Positions 55,097 through 62,757 of a DNA stretch of 64,000 nucleotides are shown piece after piece (the stretch's first letter is position 1; each line of letters begins with the position of its first letter). The stretch is from Ferrimonas futtsuensis DSM 18154 (GTDB lineage: Bacteria; Pseudomonadota; Gammaproteobacteria; Enterobacterales; Shewanellaceae): NCBI RefSeq assembly GCF_000422645.1, contig NZ_AUGL01000020.1, positions 1 through 64,000 on the forward strand, written 5' to 3'. The position numbers were made by a program, and so were the translations under genes. Below the pieces are notes generated by a model. It did not search any database. It was not told the DNA's origin and saw only the letters and a list, made by a program, of their open reading frames with translations.

Positions 55097-56113
55097 ATGT
55101 TAAAACGGACACCCGCCCTCTCTGCTGCTGCCCTGCTGGTTGCTGCCTCTTTCGGCGCCCAAGCAGAAATGCCCACCTTCTACGGTGACCTGAACATCTC
55201 TTTGACCGATTCCGACACCGGTTACACCGTTCAAGGTACCAGCGGTGATACCGGCACGGTTCTGGAAAACAACTCTTCCAACATCGGTATGAAAGGCGCC
55301 CACGACATCAACGGTGCTCTGAAACTGGTGTACAAGGTAGAGGTTGGTGTTAACGGCACCGACAACGACGCCGATACCTTCTCCTCCCGTAACACCTACA
55401 TCGGTCTGGCCGGTGGTTTCGGTGAAGTGGTATTCGGTCGTAACGACACCGCATTCAAAGGCTCCGAAGGTGGCGTTGATGCCTTCGGTAACCTGAACGC
55501 CGACATCGTCATGATCCTGCCTGGTCAGGATCGTGTAGCTGATGGCATCACCTATGTTCTGCCTAAGGTAGACATGCTGACCGGTAAGTTCACCTACATC
55601 CTGGAAGACGACAACGACGGCGCCACCAGCGATGACGGCGACAACTACGCCCTGTTCCTGGGCTACGGTGACAAAGGCCTGAAGAAAGCCAACTTCTACG
55701 TTGGCGGTGGCTATGTTGACGGCATCAAGGGCCTGACTGCCTGGCGTCTGACCGGTCAGGTGAAAGTTGCTGACCTGGCTCTGGGTGCCATCTACCAGTC
55801 CTCCGAGAAGACCGCCAACTCCTCCGTTGAGTCCGACGGCTACATCGTGTCTGCCAAGTACCCTCTGGGCAACTTCATGCTGAAGGCTCAGTACGGCTAC
55901 GAAGATGGCGCCATGGGTACTTTCGGTAAGAAAGCCCAAGGTGACACCGCCGGCACCGTTGAAGACGTAACCAACTACACCATCGGTGGCGACTACACCC
56001 TGAGCAAGTCCGCTTACCTGTACGGCCACTACGCCAAGTACGAAGCCTCCATCAAGGACGCTGCCGACATCGAAGATGATGTAGTAACCGTAGGTCTGCG
56101 CTACCGCTTCTAA
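55097..56113 (+). CDS. Gram-negative porin (Porin_4 type)
   Basis: A 338-residue outer-membrane porin with a signal peptide (about 1-23, ending AQA). The mature chain opens EMPTFYGDLNISL, includes NSSNIGMKGAHDINGALKLVYKVEVG and GEVVFGRND, and ends with the classic aromatic strand LRYRF. The codon use is strongly biased and typical of an abundant protein. ATG 55097 is used with CAGGAG ten bases upstream. Trimeric porins of this family pass small anionic or neutral solutes. It has a strong terminator of its own. Confidence 0.93.
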   Translation: MLKRTPALSAAALLVAASFGAQAEMPTFYGDLNISLTDSDTGYTVQGTSGDTGTVLENNSSNIGMKGAHDINGALKLVYKVEVGVNGTDNDADTFSSRNTYIGLAGGFGEVVFGRNDTAFKGSEGGVDAFGNLNADIVMILPGQDRVADGITYVLPKVDMLTGKFTYILEDDNDGATSDDGDNYALFLGYGDKGLKKANFYVGGGYVDGIKGLTAWRLTGQVKVADLALGAIYQSSEKTANSSVESDGYIVSAKYPLGNFMLKAQYGYEDGAMGTFGKKAQGDTAGTVEDVTNYTIGGDYTLSKSAYLYGHYAKYEASIKDAADIEDDVVTVGLRYRF

Positions 56114-56180
56114 TCTTTGGCCCAGCCAAAGAGCGAAACGGTCGCTACAATCAGCCATGTCTGATTGAGTCACCTGCCAG

Positions 56181-56207
56181 AGGCCACCGCAAGGTGGCCT
56201 TTCTTTT
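56181..56207 (+). terminator. Terminator of the Porin_4 gene
   Basis: AGGCCACC (56181-56188) pairs with GGTGGCCT (56193-56200), loop GCAA, then TTCTTTT. It is 68 bp past the stop. Confidence 0.92.
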
Positions 56208-56379
56208 GGCCACCTTCCCTGTTCTGCAGTGTCCCCATTACTGCTGATAGCTCCTGCCCCGACGCAACAACACATCCCTGGTTAACCAATGCTCCTTACT
56301 CCGGCCATGAACGGAGGATTTGCATCATTGCGGATCTGCCGATGACATCGGACCCGCCGCTGTCCTCGGCGCCAGGCAC

Positions 56380-56404
56380 AAAAAAGCCGGCGTTTCCGCC
56401 GGCT
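56380..56404 (-). terminator. Terminator of the DcaP-like porin gene
   Basis: AGCCGGCG (56385-56392) pairs with CGCCGGCT (56397-56404), loop TTTC; the reverse strand continues with six T. It lies 72 bp after the stop. Confidence 0.9.
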
Positions 56405-56476
56405 AAGGGTTGGGTCTAACTCTCTGCCAAGATGGACCCGTTGCGGGGTCAGGATCCCCGCCTCTCTGCTACCTGG

Positions 56477-57517
56477 TTACAGAGCGTAACGGATGGAGAA
56501 CTGACCGTACATGGAGTCCTTGTCTTCGTGATCGATGGAGTAGTTACCTACTTCCAGACCCATGGACAGCTCCTTGGTAAAGTTCTTAAAGATGTTCACG
56601 CCCCACTGGCTGGTTTCGTTACCGGAAACGTCGCCTTCGATGTGGCCATAGATCAAAGTAGAACGAACGGTTTCGTTCCAGAAGTGGCGGTAGGCGATGT
56701 TGTACGCGGTGGTATCTTCTACCTCCTCGCCAACCAGGTCCTTAACGGCAGCGGTACCAACATAGCGGCCCAGCTCACCTTTGTGGATCTGGAAGCGCAG
56801 GTCATCTTTACCGAAGGTGTTGATGCGACCGGCTACAGAGAAGCCCATTGCGTTCTCAGTTTCGCCACCGGTGGTGTTCAGCTGACGAGCCAGACCGGCA
56901 ACGGACACGTTACCCCAGTCACCCTTGAAGGTGTACTTGGCGATCACGTCAGGCAACTTGTCGTTAGCAGTGTCGCCGCCAAAGCTTTCAGGGTTCTCAA
57001 TAGCCAGCTCCAGACCACCGTTGGTGTAGCGGACCTGACCTTGACGGATAAAGGAGATGCCCATCATGGTGCTACCGAAGTCAGCGGTCTCACCGATGGC
57101 ACTGGTGTTCATAAAGGTCGTCCAGGTCTGACCGGCGGTGATGTTCTTGTACTTCACAAACGCGTGGCGCAGACGTGGGTTCAGGGAGTTGGAGATAATC
57201 TGGTTACCGCCACCACCGAAGAAGTCCATCTCGATGAAACCAACCAGGTCACCGTGGATGTATTTGGTGTTAAAACGGGTTTCGTTGGCGAAGATGCGGA
57301 ACTGAGATGCGCTCTCCTCCAGGGGGGTGCCTGCACCGGTCCACTGGTCTTTATAGGCTACGTCACCGTCTACGTAACGGACATCAGCTTTGATGTAGCC
57401 GCCGAAGATCAGCTTGTCATTATCGTTCAGTTGGATTTCGTATGCAGCTAACGCCGGGGTTGCCATGGCAGCCATGGAGGTTACTAAGGCAATCTTTTTA
57501 ATTTTAGAAACGAACAT
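56477..57517 (-). CDS. DcaP-like outer-membrane porin
   Basis: A 346-residue predicted trimeric outer-membrane channel resembling DcaP of Acinetobacter, which takes up dicarboxylic acids. The signal peptide (about 1-24, ending ALA) is followed by YEIQLNDNDKLIFGGYIKADVRY, ASQFRIFANETRFNTKY and TWTTFMNTSAIGETADFG, all DcaP-like. It lacks the terminal aromatic residue usual in barrels (it ends RYAL). The codon bias is that of an abundant protein. It stands alone, with a 1-kb AT-rich region upstream containing a CRP/FNR-like site. Confidence 0.83.
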   Translation of the reverse strand: MFVSKIKKIALVTSMAAMATPALAAYEIQLNDNDKLIFGGYIKADVRYVDGDVAYKDQWTGAGTPLEESASQFRIFANETRFNTKYIHGDLVGFIEMDFFGGGGNQIISNSLNPRLRHAFVKYKNITAGQTWTTFMNTSAIGETADFGSTMMGISFIRQGQVRYTNGGLELAIENPESFGGDTANDKLPDVIAKYTFKGDWGNVSVAGLARQLNTTGGETENAMGFSVAGRINTFGKDDLRFQIHKGELGRYVGTAAVKDLVGEEVEDTTAYNIAYRHFWNETVRSTLIYGHIEGDVSGNETSQWGVNIFKNFTKELSMGLEVGNYSIDHEDKDSMYGQFSIRYAL

Positions 57518-57798
57518 CTCAGTTTCATCCTATTTTATAGGTTATGAATCAACATCACTCTCTTATTTGAAATGTTGTGTCGTGGACTGAGATCATTTGT
57601 CGCCAACGCATAAGATGGAAAAACTAACCTGACACAACCACAGATAAGCGCCAATCAACAAACACCAGTCCAAACATTTCGCCCCACGAAGTTAACAAAA
57701 CGGCAATCTGAATTTCCTTACCCAAGCACAACCAGTGCGATCCATGTCGCATAATGGCGATTATTGTCGAACAAAACCTACATCGGACCAGAAGTGGG

Positions 57799-57814
57799 AA
57801 TGATCCTGATCACA
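57799..57814. promoter_or_regulatory. CRP/FNR-like site upstream of the DcaP-like gene
   Basis: AATGATCCTGATCACA fits TGTGA-N6-TCACA at eight of ten positions; the shifted ATGATCCTGATCAC fits the FNR consensus at eight of ten. It is about 285 bp from the porin start, rather far for direct activation. Confidence 0.35.
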
Positions 57815-58096
57815 TCACGGAGCCACTTTTCGATCCAGATAACGAATCTGGATATTTTTCAGGCTGGCTCAGCCTTTAAGTCCATTTTGCAATTACGGCG
57901 TGATCCAGAGTGAATTAAGAGATGAAGCCCCTTACTAATTAATCAACACTAAACTAACCAGACAGCATCAGTGATGCCAGAACAAAGCAATACAATGACT
58001 TACTTGGCCATACCTTAAATCACAGTCAAAGATAAAGTTAATTAACTATTGCCTTTTAATTATGGAATCATTGAAGAGAAACCTATTCAAAAATAG

Positions 58097-58345
58097 GTAG
58101 AGATCCAGTTCACAAAATCTATTTGCGGAGAAAGTAAACCGGGGGCTTTTGTAATTTTATTAGAAAATTTACCCGAAAAAAGAGGCGGAGATCCGACTGC
58201 AGACGCAATGCGCGCTGCTTTATTGAATGATATTTACTTTATTCGTAATTTTTGGACTCTGCACTCAGGTGGGGTGGCGCACAATATTTGTGCAGACCTC
58301 AATCCCACTTGGTATCTCGTTCTGCCTGACCAGCATGTGAAATAG
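58097..58345 (+). pseudogene. Possible gene remnant
   Basis: A frame free of stops for 82 codons with AT-rich codon use, unlike the neighbours. It has no start codon in its first 37 codons; the first ATG is 58208, leaving 45 codons (starting MRAALLNDIYF) and no ribosome-binding site. The translation looks protein-like (NDIYFIRNFWTLHSGG) but matches nothing I know. It may be the 3' end of a decayed gene, or chance. Confidence 0.25.
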
Positions 58346-58504
58346 TCATATGCAACTCTTTATTTCCCAGGGAAATGATCGAAAGCCAAGCCATCCAGAA
58401 CTGAAGAGGGCAAGACACGGGCAGCGATGGCTGCCCATGACAAACCTCGGGTGAAGCGCACCTAGGCAAGAATCATGCAGTGACGAAGGCCGCAAACGCT
58501 CCCT

Positions 58505-58789
58505 CTACTGATTCTTCTCGCAAGGGAAATACAGGCTCTCCTGCTTCGCCGCAAACTCCTGGGCTTTGGTTTCGCAGTACCCAGCTTCGTTTTGAGCTCG
58601 CCACAACACCTTACTGTCGCTGCCCTTCACGTAATGCACCTCGCAGGGCAGTGGCGCTCCCTGAGGATAGATCACCTGGATCCGACGCTCCATCGCTCCA
58701 TTGCGGCAGATATACTCATCACCCTGCTCCACCCCGGCCAAAGCGGGTTCGGAAGCGAGGGCGGTCACCAGGACGAATAGTGCACTCAT
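58505..58789 (-). CDS. Small periplasmic protein of unknown function
   Basis: A 94-residue protein with a signal peptide (about 1-18, ending ALA). The mature part of about 75 residues has four cysteines (YICRNG, LPCEVHY, GYCETKA, FPCEKN), likely two disulphides, and no membrane segment. I do not recognise the family; small proteins of this outline are known in Alteromonadales. It is alone, with about 150 bp to the efflux-permease gene, and no terminator with a U-tract follows. Confidence 0.65.
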   Translation of the reverse strand: MSALFVLVTALASEPALAGVEQGDEYICRNGAMERRIQVIYPQGAPLPCEVHYVKGSDSKVLWRAQNEAGYCETKAQEFAAKQESLYFPCEKNQ

Positions 58790-58941
58790 TGGATGATCCT
58801 TTCTGAAGGTAAGGGAATGGCCCGCTTTGTCGAGCCGTCTGAAGTTGCCTGAATTTTAGCACAGCAACTGTAGGTTAATGCCCAAAAAACAACGCGCTGC
58901 AATTGCAGCGCGTTGTTATCAGGCCAGATGTAGACGGCGCA

Positions 58942-60276
58942 TCAGGCTGGTGTTGGAGTCATCTTGACCTTCAGTGTATTCAGCAACGCCCGGAACATCA
59001 GCACTGCCAACAGAATGCCACTGCCGTACACCAGCCAGTTGGGCAGCATCCTGTGCTCCTCGCCCACCAGAGGCGTCACCTGAAAGCCGTAGCCGGCCAC
59101 CAGGAAGTTCACCAGATAGCCAAACACCATGGCGGTACCAATGACCCCTCCCAGGTAGCCCCACAGGGCACGCCTGCCAAGTTCATTGCGCACCACTCCC
59201 AGGGTGGCGATGTTGGTCGCCGGGCCCGCCATCATAAACACCAGCACGGCACCGGGAGACACCCCCGCCAGCAACAGGCCAGCTGCAATCGGCGTCGAAG
59301 CGGTGGCACAGATATACATGGGCACAGACACCAGCACCATCAACGACATGGCCAGAATGCCATCCCCCCATTGCGACAGGTAGTGGGGCGGAACAAAGGT
59401 GTTCACCAGAGCCGCGAAGAACAGGCCGATAAGCAGCCACATTGTGGTGTCCTTTACCAGGTCATTACTGGCATAACGGATCCCCTGAACCATTCGGCTG
59501 AGTACGCCATCACCGACTTTCGGTGCCGCCTTGGACGCACAACACCCGGCTTCGTCCTTCGCCTGCTTTTTGCTGCTGCAGCAGCTGGAACTCTGTTGAG
59601 GTTTGGCTTCGGCCTGGGAGGCGCAGCAACTGGAGACTGGCTCAGGCGCAACCTCCTTCTTGGAGGAGCAACAGCTGGATACCGGCTCAGGCGCAGCCTC
59701 CTTCTTGGAGGAGCAACAGCTGGATACCGGCTCAAGCGCAGCCTGCTGCTTGGAGGAGCAGCAGCCAGATTTGGACTCCACCTTCAGTTGAGTCTGACCA
59801 CCGGAGGCCATCAGCGAGCCCTGGCCCATGGGGCTCATCTTGGCTACCTTGGCCGGCGCTTTCTCCTCTTTGGGCGCTTCGTCATCCCTGCCAACCAGCA
59901 GGCCGGCCACCACTGCCGAGGTCACCGCCGCAACGGGGCGCACCACCGCCATAAAGGGGCCCAGCAGGACATAGGAGACCGACACCGAGTCCACACCGGT
60001 TTCCGGCGTCGACACCAGGAAGGAGGTGGTGGCACTCTTGGACGCACCCGAACGGCGCAGGCCCACCGCAGCCGGAATCACCCCACAGGAGCATAATGGC
60101 AAAGGCGCGCCAAACAGGGCGGCCTTCAGAGTGGTCTTGAAACCGTGCCCCCCCAACTGCTTGTTCATCCACTCCATGGGGACAAACATCTTAAGCATCC
60201 CCGCCAGGAACAGGCCCAGCAACAGCCAGGGCGCAGAATCCAGGAAAAGGTCCAGGAAATTTTCAATCAACAACAT
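58942..60276 (-). CDS. SO_0444-family Cu/Zn efflux permease with repeated Cys-Cys loop
   Basis: A 444-residue inner-membrane permease of the DUF318 class, of the SO_0444-type Cu/Zn efflux group. The metal motif LPLCSCGVIPAAVGL lies near residue 60 in the first membrane half, and YICATASTPIAAGLL in the second. The central hydrophilic loop (about residues 165-265) has six Cys-Cys pairs in repeats of about fifteen residues (SCCSSKKEAAPEPVS and variants), which should bind soft metals. The gene begins directly after the zntR stop, so both are made from the same message and controlled by it. Confidence 0.9.
   Translation of the reverse strand: MLLIENFLDLFLDSAPWLLLGLFLAGMLKMFVPMEWMNKQLGGHGFKTTLKAALFGAPLPLCSCGVIPAAVGLRRSGASKSATTSFLVSTPETGVDSVSVSYVLLGPFMAVVRPVAAVTSAVVAGLLVGRDDEAPKEEKAPAKVAKMSPMGQGSLMASGGQTQLKVESKSGCCSSKQQAALEPVSSCCSSKKEAAPEPVSSCCSSKKEVAPEPVSSCCASQAEAKPQQSSSCCSSKKQAKDEAGCCASKAAPKVGDGVLSRMVQGIRYASNDLVKDTTMWLLIGLFFAALVNTFVPPHYLSQWGDGILAMSLMVLVSVPMYICATASTPIAAGLLLAGVSPGAVLVFMMAGPATNIATLGVVRNELGRRALWGYLGGVIGTAMVFGYLVNFLVAGYGFQVTPLVGEEHRMLPNWLVYGSGILLAVLMFRALLNTLKVKMTPTPA
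59630..59764. repeat. Three tandem 45-bp repeats in the efflux-permease loop
   Basis: Three consecutive 45-bp units (59630-59674, 59675-59719, 59720-59764), most alike between the first two, each encoding one SCC-plus-Pro/Glu unit. More degenerate copies lie on both sides (about 59523-59629). The repeat number can be expected to vary by slippage without breaking the frame. Confidence 0.85.
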
Positions 60277-60678
60277 CTACTTGGTCTCCAGGGTGTCCAG
60301 GATGGAGCAGTGAATGGCACTCTCCGGCCCGCCACAGCATGCGTCCGCCAACTCCTGAAGGGAGTCTCTCAGGCGGGTCATCTCATCAATTTTGCGCTGC
60401 AACTCGGCCGCCTTGGCCTCTACCATCCCTTTCACATCGGCACAGGCCCAGTCTGAGCGACTGGCCTCGATGTTGAGCAGCTCCCGAATCTCCGTCAGGC
60501 TGAACCCCATCGCCTTAGCCCTCAAGATGAACTTAAGGTGGCGGGCATCCTCTTCGGTATACAGCCTGTAGCCTTTGTCGGATCGGGACGAAGGACTGAA
60601 CAGGCCGTTCTTTTCATAAAACCTCAGGGTGTCGGCGGTGACCTCACAGGCCGTCGCCAGCTCGCCGATGCGGTACAT
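60277..60678 (-). CDS. zntR: Zn(II)-responsive MerR-family regulator ZntR
   Basis: A 133-residue MerR-family activator. The DNA-binding domain (YRIGELATACEVTADTLRFYEKNGL) is followed by a long dimer helix and the metal-binding C-terminus. C79, C114, C115 and C124 match the zinc ligands of E. coli ZntR, but the position of its H119 is Glu here, with a His at 123 instead. It precedes the efflux permease with no gap. A MerR-type promoter with a 20-bp spacer lies just upstream, so it probably activates its own operon. Confidence 0.9.
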   Translation of the reverse strand: MYRIGELATACEVTADTLRFYEKNGLFSPSSRSDKGYRLYTEEDARHLKFILRAKAMGFSLTEIRELLNIEASRSDWACADVKGMVEAKAAELQRKIDEMTRLRDSLQELADACCGGPESAIHCSILDTLETK

Positions 60679-60707
60679 GACAGACTCCAGATTCTTGACT
60701 TGAGTGG

Positions 60708-60739
60708 AGTATAAACCTTGGAGTTAGGTCTAAGGTCAA
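60708..60739 (-). promoter_or_regulatory. MerR-type promoter and operator of zntR-efflux operon
   Basis: On the reverse strand TTGACC (60734-60739) and TATACT (60708-60713) are separated by 20 bp, too long for normal use, as is typical of MerR-controlled promoters. Between them lies a dyad with ACCTT / AAGGT ends (60715-60736) of the form bound by ZntR and CueR. Confidence 0.82.
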
Positions 60740-60856
60740 ACCCTTTTTATATGGAAATGCACTTTTCTTATACGTGAACAAAAGTCGTGGATTGGGCCTG
60801 ATTTCATGAGCATTTTGACGTACAATGCGCGCGACTCCATTAAGGTTGTACAGACC

Positions 60857-60939
60857 CCCTCAGAGGGTATTTCGCCAACACCTTACACCAAGGTGTTAGC
60901 GAAATATCTTCCCATAATAAGAGTCACCCTCAGGGTGAC
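60857..60939 (+). promoter_or_regulatory. Three-hairpin leader of purH
   Basis: CCCT/AGGG (60857-60867), then a long stem in which TATTTCGC-C-AACACCTT (60868-60884) pairs with AAGGTGTT-A-GCGAAATA (60890-60906) apart from one mismatch, then GTCACCC/GGGTGAC (60923-60939). None has a U-tract. The likely start of transcription is about 60835, after TACAAT (60823-60828) and a GC-rich discriminator. I do not recognise the class; a purine-sensing function would be a guess. Confidence 0.5.
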
Positions 60940-60971
60940 CCACTAACCCTACATGAAAGGATCTGTACCCT

Positions 60972-62564
60972 ATGGAATCTGCACGTCCCATTCGACGCGC
61001 CCTGCTGAGTGTGTCTGACAAGACTGGTGTGGTTGAGTTCGCCCGGGCTCTGAGCCAACGCGGTGTTGAACTGCTCTCCACCGGCGGCACCGCACGCCTG
61101 CTGGCCGAGGCTGGTCTGCCTGTCACCGAAGTCTCCGACTACACCGGCTTCCCTGAAATGATGGACGGCCGGGTCAAAACCCTGCACCCCAAGGTACACG
61201 GTGGCATCCTCGGCCGCCGCGAAAAAGATGACGCGGTGATGGACACCCACGGCATCAAGCCTATCGACATGGTTGTGGTCAACCTCTACCCCTTTGCCCA
61301 GACCGTCGCCCGCCCCGACTGCTCCCTGGAAGACGCCATCGAGAACATCGACATTGGCGGCCCAACCATGGTGCGCTCCGCCGCCAAGAACCACAAAGAT
61401 GTCACCATAGTGGTCAATGCTCACGACTACGGCAGAGTGATCGCAGAGATGGACAAGGGTGAGGGCTCACTCACTTACCAGACCCGCTTCGATCTGGCCA
61501 TTGCCGCCTTCGAGCACACCGCAGCCTACGATGGCATGATCGCCAACTACTTTGGCACCATGGTCCCCAGCCACGGCGACAACAAAGAGGGCGATGACCA
61601 GTCCGTCTTCCCCCGCACCTTCAACCAGCAGTTCATCAAGAAGCAGGATATGCGCTACGGCGAAAACAGCCACCAGCGCGCCGCCTTCTATGTAGAGAAT
61701 AACCTGCAGGAAGCGTCCGTGGCCTCCGCCACCCAGATTCAGGGTAAGGCACTCTCCTACAACAACATCGCCGACACCGATGCCGCACTGGAGTGCGTCA
61801 AGGAGTTCGACGCGCCCGCCTGCGTCATCGTCAAGCACGCCAACCCCTGTGGGGTAGCCCTGGGTGACAACCTCCTCGACGCTTATGACCGCGCCTTTAA
61901 GACCGATCCCACCTCTGCGTTTGGCGGCATCATCGCCTTCAACCAGGAACTGGACGGCGTAACCGCCCAGGCGATCATCGATCGCCAGTTCGTTGAGGTG
62001 ATCATCGCACCCACCGTCTCCGACGAAGCCAAGGCCGTGGTGTCTGCCAAGCAGAACGTGCGTCTGCTGGAGTGCGGCCAGTGGCAGAGCAGGACCTCCG
62101 AGTTCGACACCAAGCGTGTCAACGGTGGTCTGCTGGTTCAGGACAGGGATCAGGGGATGGTCGGTCTGGACGACATCAAGGTGGTCTCCAAGCGTCAGCC
62201 TACAGAAGCCGAGCTAAAGGACCTGATGTTCTGCTGGAAGGTGGCCAAGTACGTCAAATCCAACGCCATTGTCTACGCCAAAGAGGGGATGACCGTGGGC
62301 GTGGGAGCCGGCCAGATGAGCCGCGTCTACTCCGCCAAGATCGCCGGCATCAAAGCCGCCGATGAGGGACTGACCGTACCCGGCTCGGTGATGGCCTCCG
62401 ATGCCTTCTTCCCCTTCCGTGACGGCATCGATGCCGCCGCCGACGCGGGGATCAGCTGCGTGATTCAGCCCGGTGGCTCCATGAGAGACCAGGAAGTGAT
62501 CGACGCCGCGGACGAACACGATATGGTGATGGTCTTCACCGGAATGCGCCATTTTAAGCACTAA
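60972..62564 (+). CDS. purH: Bifunctional AICAR transformylase / IMP cyclohydrolase
   Basis: The last two steps of de novo IMP synthesis in one chain, 530 residues (529 in E. coli). The N-terminal cyclohydrolase opens [20 protein letters not shown] and includes the [13 protein letters not shown] motif; the C-terminal formyltransferase includes the catalytic KHANPCGVA and ends [26 protein letters not shown]. The ATG at 60972 has AAAGGA about eleven bases upstream. It leads the purHD pair, with purD 193 bp on, and has a strongly folded leader. Confidence 0.98.
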   Translation: MESARPIRRALLSVSDKTGVVEFARALSQRGVELLSTGGTARLLAEAGLPVTEVSDYTGFPEMMDGRVKTLHPKVHGGILGRREKDDAVMDTHGIKPIDMVVVNLYPFAQTVARPDCSLEDAIENIDIGGPTMVRSAAKNHKDVTIVVNAHDYGRVIAEMDKGEGSLTYQTRFDLAIAAFEHTAAYDGMIANYFGTMVPSHGDNKEGDDQSVFPRTFNQQFIKKQDMRYGENSHQRAAFYVENNLQEASVASATQIQGKALSYNNIADTDAALECVKEFDAPACVIVKHANPCGVALGDNLLDAYDRAFKTDPTSAFGGIIAFNQELDGVTAQAIIDRQFVEVIIAPTVSDEAKAVVSAKQNVRLLECGQWQSRTSEFDTKRVNGGLLVQDRDQGMVGLDDIKVVSKRQPTEAELKDLMFCWKVAKYVKSNAIVYAKEGMTVGVGAGQMSRVYSAKIAGIKAADEGLTVPGSVMASDAFFPFRDGIDAAADAGISCVIQPGGSMRDQEVIDAADEHDMVMVFTGMRHFKH

Positions 62565-62619
62565 TGGCTTTGGGTTGACGCTTGCCCAAACCGCGAATTG
62601 CGGCGTCGCCCTCTGTCCT

Positions 62620-62655
62620 CGCCCCCCTCATTTGCAACAGCAAACTCAGGGGGCT
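62620..62655. other. Imperfect hairpin between purH and purD
   Basis: GCCCCC (62621-62626) with GGGGGC (62649-62654), and inside it TTTGC (62631-62635) with GCAAA (62640-62644), form a stem with an internal bulge. No U-tract follows. It may slow or process the purHD message. Confidence 0.35.
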
Positions 62656-62757
62656 GTGGAGAGGGCTTCTAGCACTTCATCGGTTTGGCCTGCGCTTGAG
62701 GGGTGGACCTGACTCCTGTTTGGAGCCCCCCTTCCCTTTATCGCAAAGGATTAAGAG

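Larger units (their letters stand above)
56114..56476. other. Intergenic region between the two porin genes
   Basis: About 360 bp bounded by the terminator of each porin gene (56181-56207 and 56380-56404). Between them there is about 170 bp in which I see neither a promoter nor a believable ORF. Confidence 0.5.
57518..58504. other. AT-rich 1-kb interval without a convincing gene
   Basis: About 990 bp, visibly lower in G+C than the rest of the window. It holds inverted repeats at 57833-57853 (8-bp arms followed by TATTTTT), 57860-57875, 58081-58098, 58279-58293 and 58419-58436, a CRP/FNR-like site at 57799-57814, and one open frame without a proper start at 58097-58345. It must carry the promoter of the DcaP-like gene. 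I cannot say whether it also encodes a small RNA or a dead gene. Confidence 0.6.

Noticed and set aside
59630-59764. Tandem repeats considered as a CRISPR array
   Set aside because: The units are directly adjacent with no spacers, lie within a coding frame and have a length divisible by three. No cas genes are present.
58903-60096. A 397-codon forward frame over the efflux permease
   Set aside because: Antisense image; its apparent repeats (LLLGGATAGYRL and similar) are the reverse reading of the Cys-Cys repeat DNA.
60953-60992. A leader peptide starting ATGAAAGGATC before purH
   Set aside because: It runs out of frame into purH with no ribosome-binding site, and AAAGGA is better used as the Shine-Dalgarno sequence of purH.
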